39,962 nt of DNA from Pyrinomonadaceae bacterium MAG19_C2-C3. Its GTDB lineage: Bacteria; Acidobacteriota; Blastocatellia; Pyrinomonadales; Pyrinomonadaceae. The translations under genes and the position numbers were made by a program. The stretch spans positions 1-39,962 of the forward strand of contig JANDLT010000046.1 in the NCBI GenBank assembly GCA_024330265.1. Reading direction: 5' to 3'. Below the pieces are notes generated by a model. That model saw nothing but the letters and a program-made list of their open reading frames with translations, was not told the origin of the DNA and did not search any database. Below are positions 32,899-39,962 of the stretch, one piece after another. Each line of letters starts with the position of its first letter. The stretch's first letter is position 1.

Positions 32899-34193
32899 TC
32901 AAACGCGCATCAACCGTTTTTCTGCTCGCCTCATATCTTGTCTGTCTCACCGCTTGTGCGTCGTCGCCAACAAAACAAGATGCCAAAGACGGGCGCGTGA
33001 CGCTCAACTTCTGGAGCGCGACGAACCCGACGGAACTCGATTTCGCACGCCGCACCGCCGATGAATGGAACGCTTCACACGCAAACGTGCGCGTCGTCGT
33101 GCAAGCCGTGCCGACCGGACAGTCTTCGGAAGAAATCGTTCTCGCCGCCGTTGCGAGTCGCACGACACCCGACATTTACGCCAACGCTTCGCCCGCCGAG
33201 ATGCAAAATTTAATTGACGCACAGGGATTAATCCGGCTTGATGATTTCGCCGATTTCAAAGACGCGATGAGCGCGCGTATGTCGCCGGAAATCTTGCGCC
33301 GTTATCAATCGCCAGACGCACATTTTTATCAAGTCGCGTGGAAACAGAATCCGGTCATGGTTTTGTACAACACTAAAATTTTGCGTGAATCTGGAGTCGA
33401 GAAACTGCCCGTTAGTTATAGCGAATTTCTAACTGCCGCGAATCGTGTGAGCCGCGACGATGAGACCGGACGGCGTTGGATGTTGTTGATTGATTACTTG
33501 CCGATTTGGTACAAGCGGCTTTTCGATTTCTATCCGCTTTACCTCGCGGCGAGCGACGGCAAAACCCTTGTTGATAATCGTCAAGTGACGTTTGATAACG
33601 CCGATGCAGTCGCGGCGTTTGATTTTTTGCGCGAGTGTTTTGCACGCGGATTTGTGCCGCGCCAATCGTTTCAGGGCGATGCGTTTGTTAAGGAACAAGT
33701 CGCCGCGCGCTTTGTCGGCGCAAACGTTATCAGCTACCTAGACAAGATTTTGCCCGCCGATTTTGAGTACGATTTCGCGCCTATCCCGCGTCCCGACAAT
33801 ATGAACGGCGAGACTGTGACTTATGCCGACCCGAAAAGTCTGGTGGTGTTTGCGACGTGTCAACATCCGCGCGAAGCGTGGGAGTTCGTCAAGTTTATGA
33901 CTTCGCGGCAGAATGATGTGCGCCTGCTTGAGATGACAAGTCAACTGCCTGTGCGAACTCGTTTGCTTGAAGACGAAGCCTTCGCCGATTACTTTGATTC
34001 AAACCCGAAGATGCGACGTTTCGCCGAACAAGCCGACTCGACGCGGACGCTCGATTCGCTTGCCGAGACGCAAGAAATCTTTGACATCATCGCGGGCGAA
34101 TTTGAAGCATCGGTTTTATACAACACGAAATCATCCGTTGAGGCGGTGCATGATGCGGCACGACGAAGCCAGAGAATCCTCGACGTTCAATAG
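32886..34193 (+). CDS. ABC transporter sugar-binding lipoprotein (second importer)
   Basis: A 435-residue extracellular solute-binding protein (family 1). It starts at a GTG with AAAGGAG seven bases upstream, inside the end of the previous gene. The lipoprotein signal is clear: ASTVFLLASYLVCLTAC with the LTAC lipobox, modified Cys24. The mature region includes VTLNFWSATNPTELDFARRT, TPDIYANASPAEMQNLIDAQ and VVFATCQHPREAWEFVKFMT, typical of CUT1 binding proteins. It is only distantly like the one at 18392, so the ligand may differ. Its original stop was probably TAA; a palindromic element now makes it TAG at 34191-34193. Permease genes follow after that element. Confidence 0.92.
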   Translation: MAGIIKRASTVFLLASYLVCLTACASSPTKQDAKDGRVTLNFWSATNPTELDFARRTADEWNASHANVRVVVQAVPTGQSSEEIVLAAVASRTTPDIYANASPAEMQNLIDAQGLIRLDDFADFKDAMSARMSPEILRRYQSPDAHFYQVAWKQNPVMVLYNTKILRESGVEKLPVSYSEFLTAANRVSRDDETGRRWMLLIDYLPIWYKRLFDFYPLYLAASDGKTLVDNRQVTFDNADAVAAFDFLRECFARGFVPRQSFQGDAFVKEQVAARFVGANVISYLDKILPADFEYDFAPIPRPDNMNGETVTYADPKSLVVFATCQHPREAWEFVKFMTSRQNDVRLLEMTSQLPVRTRLLEDEAFADYFDSNPKMRRFAEQADSTRTLDSLAETQEIFDIIAGEFEASVLYNTKSSVEAVHDAARRSQRILDVQ

Positions 34194-34357
34194 GCATCTT
34201 GCAAAAATCAACAACCCGTTTAGAAGCGGGCTATGCCCGCCGTTCTACATTAAACTTAACCGCGTCACGGGCGGGCATAGCCCGCCTCTAAACGAACGGT
34301 CACGGGCGGGCATAGCCCACCTCTAAACGAACGAATTTTTATTTTTGCAAGATGTCT
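34192..34357. repeat. 166-bp palindromic element (MITE-like) with duplicated core half
   Basis: Terminal repeats AGGCATCTTGCAAAAAT (34192-34208) and ATTTTTGCAAGATGTCT (34341-34357) differ at one base. AAT flanks both sides (34189-34191 and 34358-34360); TA is an alternative reading. The core runs from GTTTAGAAGCGGGC to two successive copies of the right half (CACGGGCGGGCATAGCCC...CTAAACGAACG), a tandem duplication that accounts for its length over 132. The ATG inside the right terminal repeat (34352-34354) is used as the start of the permease frame. Confidence 0.85.
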
Positions 34358-35275
34358 AATAAAAAGCCGAACCGCTTCGCACGCATCTTTCGCCATGAGA
34401 AAAAAGGCGAACGAACCGAGCGCGTCGGCTACTTGATGGTGCTGCCTTACGTCTTACACACGTTCGTATTCTTAGGCTATCCGCTCGCGTTTGCGTTCGT
34501 GCTTATCTTTCATCGTTGGAACATCTACACGCCGATGCGCTTCGTCGGCTTCGGCAACATACGCTTGCTGATTAGTGACCCGCTCGTGTGGCGTGCGCTT
34601 CTCAATACGCTCTACTTTCTGTTGATTCACGTTCCTTTACAACTCGCTGTCGCGCTTCTGTTCGCGCAATTACTCAACCAAAAAATCCGCGCCCGCGCTT
34701 TCTTTCGCGCGAGTTTTTTTATGCCCGTCGTCGTCTCCGGTGTCGTCGTCACGATTCTCTGGCAACAGCTTTTCGCGTTTGAAACCGGCTTGATAAACGT
34801 CGCACTTAACGGTTTAGGTTTAACGAAAATCGGTTGGCTGACAAGCCCTAATGTGGCGATGCCCGCGATTGCGGTGATGGCGACGTGGAAGAACGTCGGA
34901 CTCTACATCGTGCTGTTGCTCGTCGGTTTGCAGGGCATCCCCACGCACCTTTACGAAGCGGCGGAATTAGACGGCGCAAGTGCGTGGCAGAAGTTTCGAT
35001 ACATCACTGTCCCCGCGCTCAACCCGACGATAATTTTGGTGCTGGTGCTTTCAACCATCGGCGGCTTTTCACTATTCATAGAGCCATATGTTATGACCGG
35101 CGGCGGACCTGTTTCCAGCACCTTGTCCGGCATCCTTTATCTTTATAAACAAGCCTTCGTGTTCGGCAAAATGGGCTATGCCGCGACCATCGGATTCTTC
35201 TGGGCGATCATAGTTTTCGTCGTCGTGATGATTCAGAGGCGCGTCGTCGAACGCACGGAAACAGAGCGTATGTGA
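34352..35275 (+). CDS. Carbohydrate ABC transporter permease, MalF/UgpA type (second importer)
   Basis: A 307-residue inner-membrane permease with six predicted helices (first near YLMVLPYVLHTFVFLGYPLA). The EAA loop is YEAAELDGASAWQKFRYITV followed by PALNP, and MTGGGPVSSTLSGILYLYKQ is the MalF-type hallmark. The ATG at 34352 lies in the terminal repeat of a mobile element and has no visible ribosome site. Joining the flanks of that element puts the frame in phase with an upstream ATG ATG inside the binding-protein gene (about 34152), giving MMRHDEARESSTF-NKKPNR; that was probably the ancestral coupled start. Translation of the present gene may be reduced. Confidence 0.92.
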   Translation: MSNKKPNRFARIFRHEKKGERTERVGYLMVLPYVLHTFVFLGYPLAFAFVLIFHRWNIYTPMRFVGFGNIRLLISDPLVWRALLNTLYFLLIHVPLQLAVALLFAQLLNQKIRARAFFRASFFMPVVVSGVVVTILWQQLFAFETGLINVALNGLGLTKIGWLTSPNVAMPAIAVMATWKNVGLYIVLLLVGLQGIPTHLYEAAELDGASAWQKFRYITVPALNPTIILVLVLSTIGGFSLFIEPYVMTGGGPVSSTLSGILYLYKQAFVFGKMGYAATIGFFWAIIVFVVVMIQRRVVERTETERM

Positions 35276-35371
35276 GTTGAACCATTGAAGACGCTTGCTT
35301 TCCTGAAAGTATAGTTGGCAAAGTGTTATTGTTGCGGCGACCAAAGTGACCACGAAGAAAGGCGGAGGGAG

Positions 35372-35686
35372 ATGAGCGACGAAGAACCGACCAAAAGATT
35401 CGACACCGAAGACAGAACCATACAACCGATGCTTGAAACCTTGCTTAGGGAGTTTCGCTCGTTTCGGGTGGAGATGACGGAGTTCCGCACGAAGATGTCG
35501 GAGTTCCGCACCGAAACAAACGCCCGATTTGCCAAGCTTGAGCAGAGTGGCGAACACGCCGATGTGCGGCTTGACCGGATTGAAAGCCTCGCCAATCAGA
35601 CACGGGCGGAGATGTTGGGTTTGCGTGCCGACTTCAAAGATTTAAGCGCACAGCTTAGAGAATCATTGCCGTCGCTTGTGAAGTGA
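35372..35686 (+). CDS. Small coiled-coil protein inside the ABC operon
   Basis: A 104-residue soluble protein predicted to be a long coiled coil. The segment FRVEMTEFRTKMSEFRTETN is built from near-identical heptad-like units, followed by RLDRIESLANQTRAEMLGLR and DFKDLSAQLRESLPSL. It has no signal peptide or membrane helix. A GGAGGG sequence just before the ATG at 35372 fixes the start; the in-frame ATG at 35315 lacks a site. It lies between the two permease genes and its stop overlaps the next ATG by one base (TGATG), so it is translated with the transporter. The function is unknown; a role in assembling or regulating the importer is possible, but it could be a passenger gene. Confidence 0.75.
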   Translation: MSDEEPTKRFDTEDRTIQPMLETLLREFRSFRVEMTEFRTKMSEFRTETNARFAKLEQSGEHADVRLDRIESLANQTRAEMLGLRADFKDLSAQLRESLPSLVK

Positions 35687-36495
35687 TGCGGCGTTTTCTT
35701 CTTTACAGTCTGCTCGCAATCGGCGCGCTGGTCTTCATCTACCCGTTCGTGTGGATGGTCGCGGCGACGTTCAAGCCGGAAGCGGAAGTCACGAACTTCA
35801 ATCTATTTTCAAACAGTTTCTCGTTTGATAATTACCTTTTCGTGTTCCGCAAAATCCCCGTCACACGCTCATTTTTCAACAGCCTATTTGTCTCCGTCAT
35901 CGTCACTGCGTCCGTGATTTTCTTCGGCTCGGTGACGGGCTATGCCCTCGCACGTCTGCGTTTCGCTGGTCGTTCGCTGGTCGTCAACATCGCGCTTCTG
36001 ACGATGATGATTCCGGCGCAACTGACCCTAATTCCGCTTTACACTCTCGTCGTTCGCTTCGGTTGGATTAACTCTTTCGCGGCTCTCATCGTTCCGGCGA
36101 TGATGAGCAGTTACGCCGCGTTGTTGTTCCGCAACTTCTTCATGCAGATTCCGCAGTCGCTCGTCGAAGCCGCGCGCTTGGATGGTTGTTCCGATTTACG
36201 AATCCTGTTCTCAATTATCTTTCCGCTCTCAAAACCGATTATCTGGACGGTCGCACTGCTCACCTTCATGGGCATTTGGAACGATGTCTTGTGGTCGCTG
36301 ATGGTGATACGCGATGAAACGAAGATGACGATGCCTTTGGTCGTCACGTTGTTTGCTGTCGGCGGCGGAGCCGAAGCCCGACTCGGAGCGCAACTCGCCG
36401 CCGCCGCCTTGCTTGCCGTGCCGGTCATCGTCGCCTACGTTTTTCTGCAACGACATTTGATTGAGAGTCTCGCGGCAAGCGGGATGAAGAATTAG
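35686..36495 (+). CDS. Carbohydrate ABC transporter permease, MalG/UgpE type (second importer)
   Basis: A 269-residue inner-membrane permease, partner of the MalF-type subunit at 34352. It has six helices, the first near LLAIGALVFIYPFVWMVAAT. The EAA loop is VEAARLDGCSDLRILFSIIF followed by PLSKP, and the C-terminus QRHLIESLAASGMKN is the MalG-type end. The start is placed at the ATG overlapping the coiled-coil stop; a GTG one codon earlier is possible. It is the last gene of the plus-strand cluster, and no ATPase gene follows it, so the importer must borrow one, most simply the MsmX-like protein at 19810. Confidence 0.93.
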   Translation: MRRFLLYSLLAIGALVFIYPFVWMVAATFKPEAEVTNFNLFSNSFSFDNYLFVFRKIPVTRSFFNSLFVSVIVTASVIFFGSVTGYALARLRFAGRSLVVNIALLTMMIPAQLTLIPLYTLVVRFGWINSFAALIVPAMMSSYAALLFRNFFMQIPQSLVEAARLDGCSDLRILFSIIFPLSKPIIWTVALLTFMGIWNDVLWSLMVIRDETKMTMPLVVTLFAVGGGAEARLGAQLAAAALLAVPVIVAYVFLQRHLIESLAASGMKN

Positions 36496-36530
36496 TGAAT
36501 GACTTAATTGTTTGCGATGTGCGTGTTCGA

Positions 36531-37475
36531 CTAACTATTTTCTTTCAGCCAATCGAGTAGTTCATTACTGTTGCCCGTTGCCAGTGCAATCGAGGTGTCA
36601 GCCGCGCCGTAGTACATTTTGATTTCGCCCGTCGCGGCATCGTGCGTGTAGCCGCATGGGAACACGACATCGCCGACATCGCCGACGCGCTCGTAAGGTT
36701 CGACAGGGGCGAACACCCATTCCTTGCCGCGCCTGATTAACTGCGTCGGGTCGTCCAAATCCATCAACGCCAAACCCAAACGATAGATACATCCGGCGGG
36801 CGTCGTGCGGACACCGTGATAGATGAACAGCCAGCCTTCCGGTGTCTCCAGAGGCGGCGGCGAAAGACCGATTTTGTTGGCGTCCCACCATGCCCCGCTT
36901 CGTGCTTCGAGTGCCATGCGGGAATCGCCCCAGTATTTCAAATCGGGTGAATAAGAAATCCAGACGTTCGCCGATGTTCCCGACACCGGGCGATGCACGA
37001 TTGCCCATCGCCCATTGATACGACGCGGAAACACGGCGGCGTCTTTGTCTTCCGGCGCACACACCACGCCCATGCGTTCAAACGTCACAAAGTCTTTCGT
37101 CGCGGCGAGCGACACGAGAGGTCCGCTCGTCGAATATGAAGTGAACGTGATTAAGTATTGTTCGAGTTCGGCAATCCACGTGATGCGCGAATCTTCGATG
37201 CCCCATGCGTCTTCCGGGTAATTTTCGGGGTCTGGGGCGAGTGTCGGATGAGAATCAATTTGCCAATCCGTGATGCCGTCGTGACTGCGTGCGGCGGTCA
37301 AATGCGAGTGTCCGCGACGGTCTTCGACGCGGACGAGCAAGAGCGTTTGACCGTCTTGCAAGCGTGTCGCACCGGCGTTAAAAACCGTGTTCGCCGGATA
37401 TGTCCAATCGGCGGCGGTCAAAATCGGATTGCCTTCGTAACGGCGGAAAAGTTCTTTGAAGTGTCGGTTGTGCAT
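36531..37475 (-). CDS. GH130-family glycoside phosphorylase
   Basis: A 314-residue five-bladed beta-propeller enzyme of family GH130, cytoplasmic (no signal peptide). Visible motifs are GNPILTAADW, FNAGATRL, LLVRVEDRRGHSHL, WGIEDSRIT with the proposed general acid Asp96, DAAVFPRRINGRWAIVHRP and WLFIYHGV. Most GH130 members cleave beta-mannosides by phosphorolysis, giving mannose 1-phosphate. The Arg and His residues of HRP and YHGV, which bind phosphate in the phosphorylases and are lost in the hydrolase branch, are kept here, so phosphorylase is preferred. EDSR instead of the usual EDPR is a small variation. It is convergent with the permease gene and 40 bases upstream of the debranching-like gene's unrelated 3' end. 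Confidence 0.85.
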   Translation of the reverse strand: MHNRHFKELFRRYEGNPILTAADWTYPANTVFNAGATRLQDGQTLLLVRVEDRRGHSHLTAARSHDGITDWQIDSHPTLAPDPENYPEDAWGIEDSRITWIAELEQYLITFTSYSTSGPLVSLAATKDFVTFERMGVVCAPEDKDAAVFPRRINGRWAIVHRPVSGTSANVWISYSPDLKYWGDSRMALEARSGAWWDANKIGLSPPPLETPEGWLFIYHGVRTTPAGCIYRLGLALMDLDDPTQLIRRGKEWVFAPVEPYERVGDVGDVVFPCGYTHDAATGEIKMYYGAADTSIALATGNSNELLDWLKENS

Positions 37476-37515
37476 TTGTAATAATTCGATGGACTGTTCG
37501 GCTTTTTAAGTGCAA

Positions 37516-39962
37516 TTAACGCCCGAACGGCACGGAGATTTCCCGTCGCACATAATCGTTTGTGTTCGCTGAAGCGGCGTCGAATCTGATGAGTAATTGT
37601 TGATTGTCCGATGCCGTATCGCGTCGGACGCGCACGCCGGAGGTTTCAACAAGCGTGCGCGGAGAGCGAACGCCGACGATGTATTCGCGTCCCGACCGAC
37701 CTTCGAGGATAAGGCGCAAAGCGTTCGCATCGGGTTGGACGCGCAAGATTCGCAAGCCCTGATTCGTGTTGCCGATGATGAGCGGTTCGGCTTCCGTGAA
37801 TACGTCCGTGCCTTCGTCAATCCGAAAGCTGAGTTGCGTCGTGTTGGAGATTTTGTCGAGTTCCGCAACGACACGTTGAATATCGCCTTCACGTTTAATC
37901 TGAAATTGTACCGCACGCATGTCTGCTTCGACATCACGAACGCGGGCGTCCAAAGGTAGAGCGAGATTGATGACGAGACGCGAGGGTCGTACAACATCAG
38001 CTTCGTTATTACCTCTCCCAACAACCCCGATGGCAGTAGGATTCGACAATCCATTTGAGACGTTAATCGTGATGCGTCCCGGCATCCGTTCATAGCTCAA
38101 ATCATATCGCGCAGTTCCGACACGGACGTTTCGCACGCGCACGAAATTCCAGTCGGCGGGAAGTTGCGGCGCGAAACGAAGCGTGCGTCCACCGTCGCTC
38201 GCCGCAATGCCTAACATGCCGCGAAGGATGGGCGAGACGACCATCGCTTCCGACCAGACTTGATGATGTGATGAACGCCCGAAGGATTTATAAAAATCGC
38301 CGCTTAAAAGTTCCGTGACGTAGCCGAGAGCATCGGGGAAGGTCAGCGCGGCGTTCGCGCTCAGTGCTTGATAGCCGACGTGCGGGCGACCGTATTGATA
38401 AGCTCCGACGCTCGCCCAACCCGTGAATAATCCCCAGACAGAGCCGTAGTGATATGAAAGCGGATCGTACAAATCGCTTTGATTCGAGATGATGCGCGTC
38501 CCCCAATCCGTCGCCATGTTCGCGCTTCCGATGCGGTCAATCTGTTGTTGGGCGCGTGCATCGTCGAGCGTGTGCCACCACAGAGGAACGGCGGGAAGCA
38601 CAGTGTCTTCGTCATAGAGGGTTTTGGTTTGAAGTTCGTTCAAACGCCTTTGACGACGCGCGAGGTCGGGTCCCGGTTCGGCAATCGCGGGTTTGGCGGG
38701 CGGGAGTTGCGTCGCATAAGCGTAAAAGTTTTTATCCGCGAGCCAGTATCTATTTTCCGTCGCGGTGCGTGTGCGTTCGGCGTTGGCGCGTGCTTGTTGT
38801 GCAAACGCCGCGTCGTTCATTTGGTCGGCTAATTCCGCGACGGCACGCGAGGCTTCAATCCATAAACCTTGCATGTAGATTTCTTCGTGCGGCGGATAGA
38901 GCGCGCCGCCTTCGACCCAACCGTGACCGAACTTCGTATTCTCTATCAGCCCGTTGTTATCGGTGTCGGTCGCGCGGGTGAAGTTGTACGCCTGTTTGAT
39001 TGCCGCCCAATTCGATTTGAGATATTCGAGGTCGCCTGTGTGACGAAATAAATCGGCGTGAACAATCACATAGAGCGGTGTCGCATCCGCCGAAGCCCAT
39101 GCGTAAGGGTAATCCGTGAACCACGGGATGAGGGCGGCGGATTGCGAAATCTCGTGCGGGATTTTGCCGTCGCTTCGCTGAAATTGTTTGAGGAAATCGA
39201 GGGCGGTGCGCGTTCCCTTAAAGTCACCGTAAGAAGTTAAGGCGAGTGCCGTCCACATCGCATCGCGCCCGAAGAACCACGCGAAACCGGCGCGTTCGGA
39301 TTCGCCGGAAGTGCGGAATCCGGCGAGTAAGCCCGTGCCTAATTGTGGGTTGGTCGCAAAGCCTTTGTCGGTTCCGACTTTCGCCCACGCGAAGGCTTGA
39401 TTAAGGCGCGCATCGGGCGTTTCGATTTGGACGGTTTCATCGAGCAGTTGCTTGTAGTAATTGACGTTGCCTTGATAAAGCGTCGGGATGGATTTAAGCA
39501 AACGGTCGTAAGTTTCTTTCGCTTGCTTGCGCGCCGTCGGTGTGTTGGCATCGCGCGTGTAAGGCGACACGCCCGAAGCAAGCGGTTTGACGAGCGGCGG
39601 CGCGTCCCCTTTCTCTTGTACGCCCGCGTTCATGTTCGTGCTGCCCGCGATGATGATGGGAATGTAGTTCGCGCGTAGTTGTTCGGCGGTCGCTTCGATT
39701 ATAAATTCTGCCGGAACGTCACGCGGTTCTTCCTGATACGGCTGAACGGAAACGTCACGCGCCAGAGGTGAACCGATGATGCCGACAAACCTACGCGATT
39801 CTTCACCGAGATAATAAACTCGTTCGTCCTTGTTCCATTCAAGATTGCCGGTCATCAATCCGCCCGCCCACGCGAGGGCGAGGCGCGGGCGAAACGCGGT
39901 GCGAATCGTCATCGGAAGGCGCGAATCAACGTCCAACAACATCACGATGCCGGGTTCATCTA
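37516..39962 (-). CDS. Amylo-alpha-1,6-glucosidase / debranching-like six-hairpin enzyme (5' end beyond window)
   Basis: At least 815 residues; the frame stays open to the right edge, so the N-terminus is missing and the GTG at 39945 is not a credible start (in-frame codons continue upstream). The central (alpha/alpha)6 barrel (roughly the middle 400 residues) contains GFAWFFGRDAMWTALALTSY, SDGKIPHEISQSAAL, YPYAWASADATPLYVIV and KFGHGWVEGGALYPPHEEIY, characteristic of glycogen-debranching C-terminal (GDE_C) enzymes. The last 200 residues are beta-rich (REYIVGVRSPRTLVETSG), a likely accessory domain. It probably hydrolyses alpha-glucosidic bonds in oligosaccharides. Cellular location is unknown without the N-terminus. 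It is on the same strand as GH130, following the upstream direction of the locus. Confidence 0.8.
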   Translation of the reverse strand, partial: DEPGIVMLLDVDSRLPMTIRTAFRPRLALAWAGGLMTGNLEWNKDERVYYLGEESRRFVGIIGSPLARDVSVQPYQEEPRDVPAEFIIEATAEQLRANYIPIIIAGSTNMNAGVQEKGDAPPLVKPLASGVSPYTRDANTPTARKQAKETYDRLLKSIPTLYQGNVNYYKQLLDETVQIETPDARLNQAFAWAKVGTDKGFATNPQLGTGLLAGFRTSGESERAGFAWFFGRDAMWTALALTSYGDFKGTRTALDFLKQFQRSDGKIPHEISQSAALIPWFTDYPYAWASADATPLYVIVHADLFRHTGDLEYLKSNWAAIKQAYNFTRATDTDNNGLIENTKFGHGWVEGGALYPPHEEIYMQGLWIEASRAVAELADQMNDAAFAQQARANAERTRTATENRYWLADKNFYAYATQLPPAKPAIAEPGPDLARRQRRLNELQTKTLYDEDTVLPAVPLWWHTLDDARAQQQIDRIGSANMATDWGTRIISNQSDLYDPLSYHYGSVWGLFTGWASVGAYQYGRPHVGYQALSANAALTFPDALGYVTELLSGDFYKSFGRSSHHQVWSEAMVVSPILRGMLGIAASDGGRTLRFAPQLPADWNFVRVRNVRVGTARYDLSYERMPGRITINVSNGLSNPTAIGVVGRGNNEADVVRPSRLVINLALPLDARVRDVEADMRAVQFQIKREGDIQRVVAELDKISNTTQLSFRIDEGTDVFTEAEPLIIGNTNQGLRILRVQPDANALRLILEGRSGREYIVGVRSPRTLVETSGVRVRRDTASDNQQLLIRFDAASANTNDYVRREISVPFGR

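Noticed and set aside
33967..34326. 119-codon frame across the end of the second binding protein
   Set aside because: Not a gene by itself; it is an out-of-frame reading that joins the probable ancestral permease start to the mobile element.
35315..35371. Upstream start of the coiled-coil protein at 35315
   Set aside because: There is no ribosome site, while a GGAGGG lies directly before the ATG at 35372.

Overview
The window looks like a chromosomal segment of a Gram-negative bacterium, most likely an acidobacterium (Acidobacteriota, perhaps class Blastocatellia). That placement is inference. It rests on an Oar-type TonB-dependent receptor with an N-terminal carboxypeptidase-regulatory-like domain and a C-terminal Phe, on two FG-GAP/ASPIC-UnbV proteins paired with TPR proteins, on a small heptad-repeat protein of a kind I associate with this phylum, and on moderate GC. 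There is no rRNA, tRNA or CRISPR array.

Layout. 1-2163 is a mobile-element graveyard: decayed IS66 genes in two orientations, a group II intron cut inside its reverse transcriptase, and the 3' part of an ISAs1-family transposase fused to that intron. 2164-3900 (-) is a GH13 alpha-glucosidase. 3964-4220 is an array of short hairpins. 4242-9929 (+) holds an ASPIC/UnbV protein, a TPR protein, a membrane histidine kinase and a NarL-type regulator. 10196-13273 (+) encodes a vanadium-haloperoxidase-like domain fused to an outer-membrane beta-barrel. 13579-16351 holds two exported proteins of unknown role. 16358-21962 (-) is a sugar operon: PfkB kinase, ABC ATPase, binding protein, two permeases. 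22051-23706 (+) is an exported trehalase-family protein. 23924-27322 (-) is the TonB-dependent receptor. 27899-36495 (+) runs TPR, ASPIC/UnbV, exported six-hairpin glycosidase-like protein, second binding protein, permease, coiled-coil protein, permease. 36531-39962 (-) holds a GH130 phosphorylase and a glycogen-debranching-like enzyme cut by the window edge.

The carbohydrate genes read as one oligosaccharide module: outer-membrane uptake by the TonB receptor, exported trehalase-like and six-hairpin enzymes, two inner-membrane importers with only one visible ATPase, then GH13, GH130, a debranching-like enzyme and a PfkB sugar kinase. The exact sugar cannot be read from sequence; sucrose or its isomers, trehalose, alpha-glucosides and mannosides are all possible.

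The most unusual content is structural. Two inverted copies of a ~260-bp hairpin array differ by changes that keep base pairing. A family of small palindromic elements shares terminal repeats, and individual copies have altered gene ends: one adds 45 codons inside a signal peptide, one separates a permease from its probable start, and others supply stop codons. The haloperoxidase-barrel fusion is the most unusual protein.
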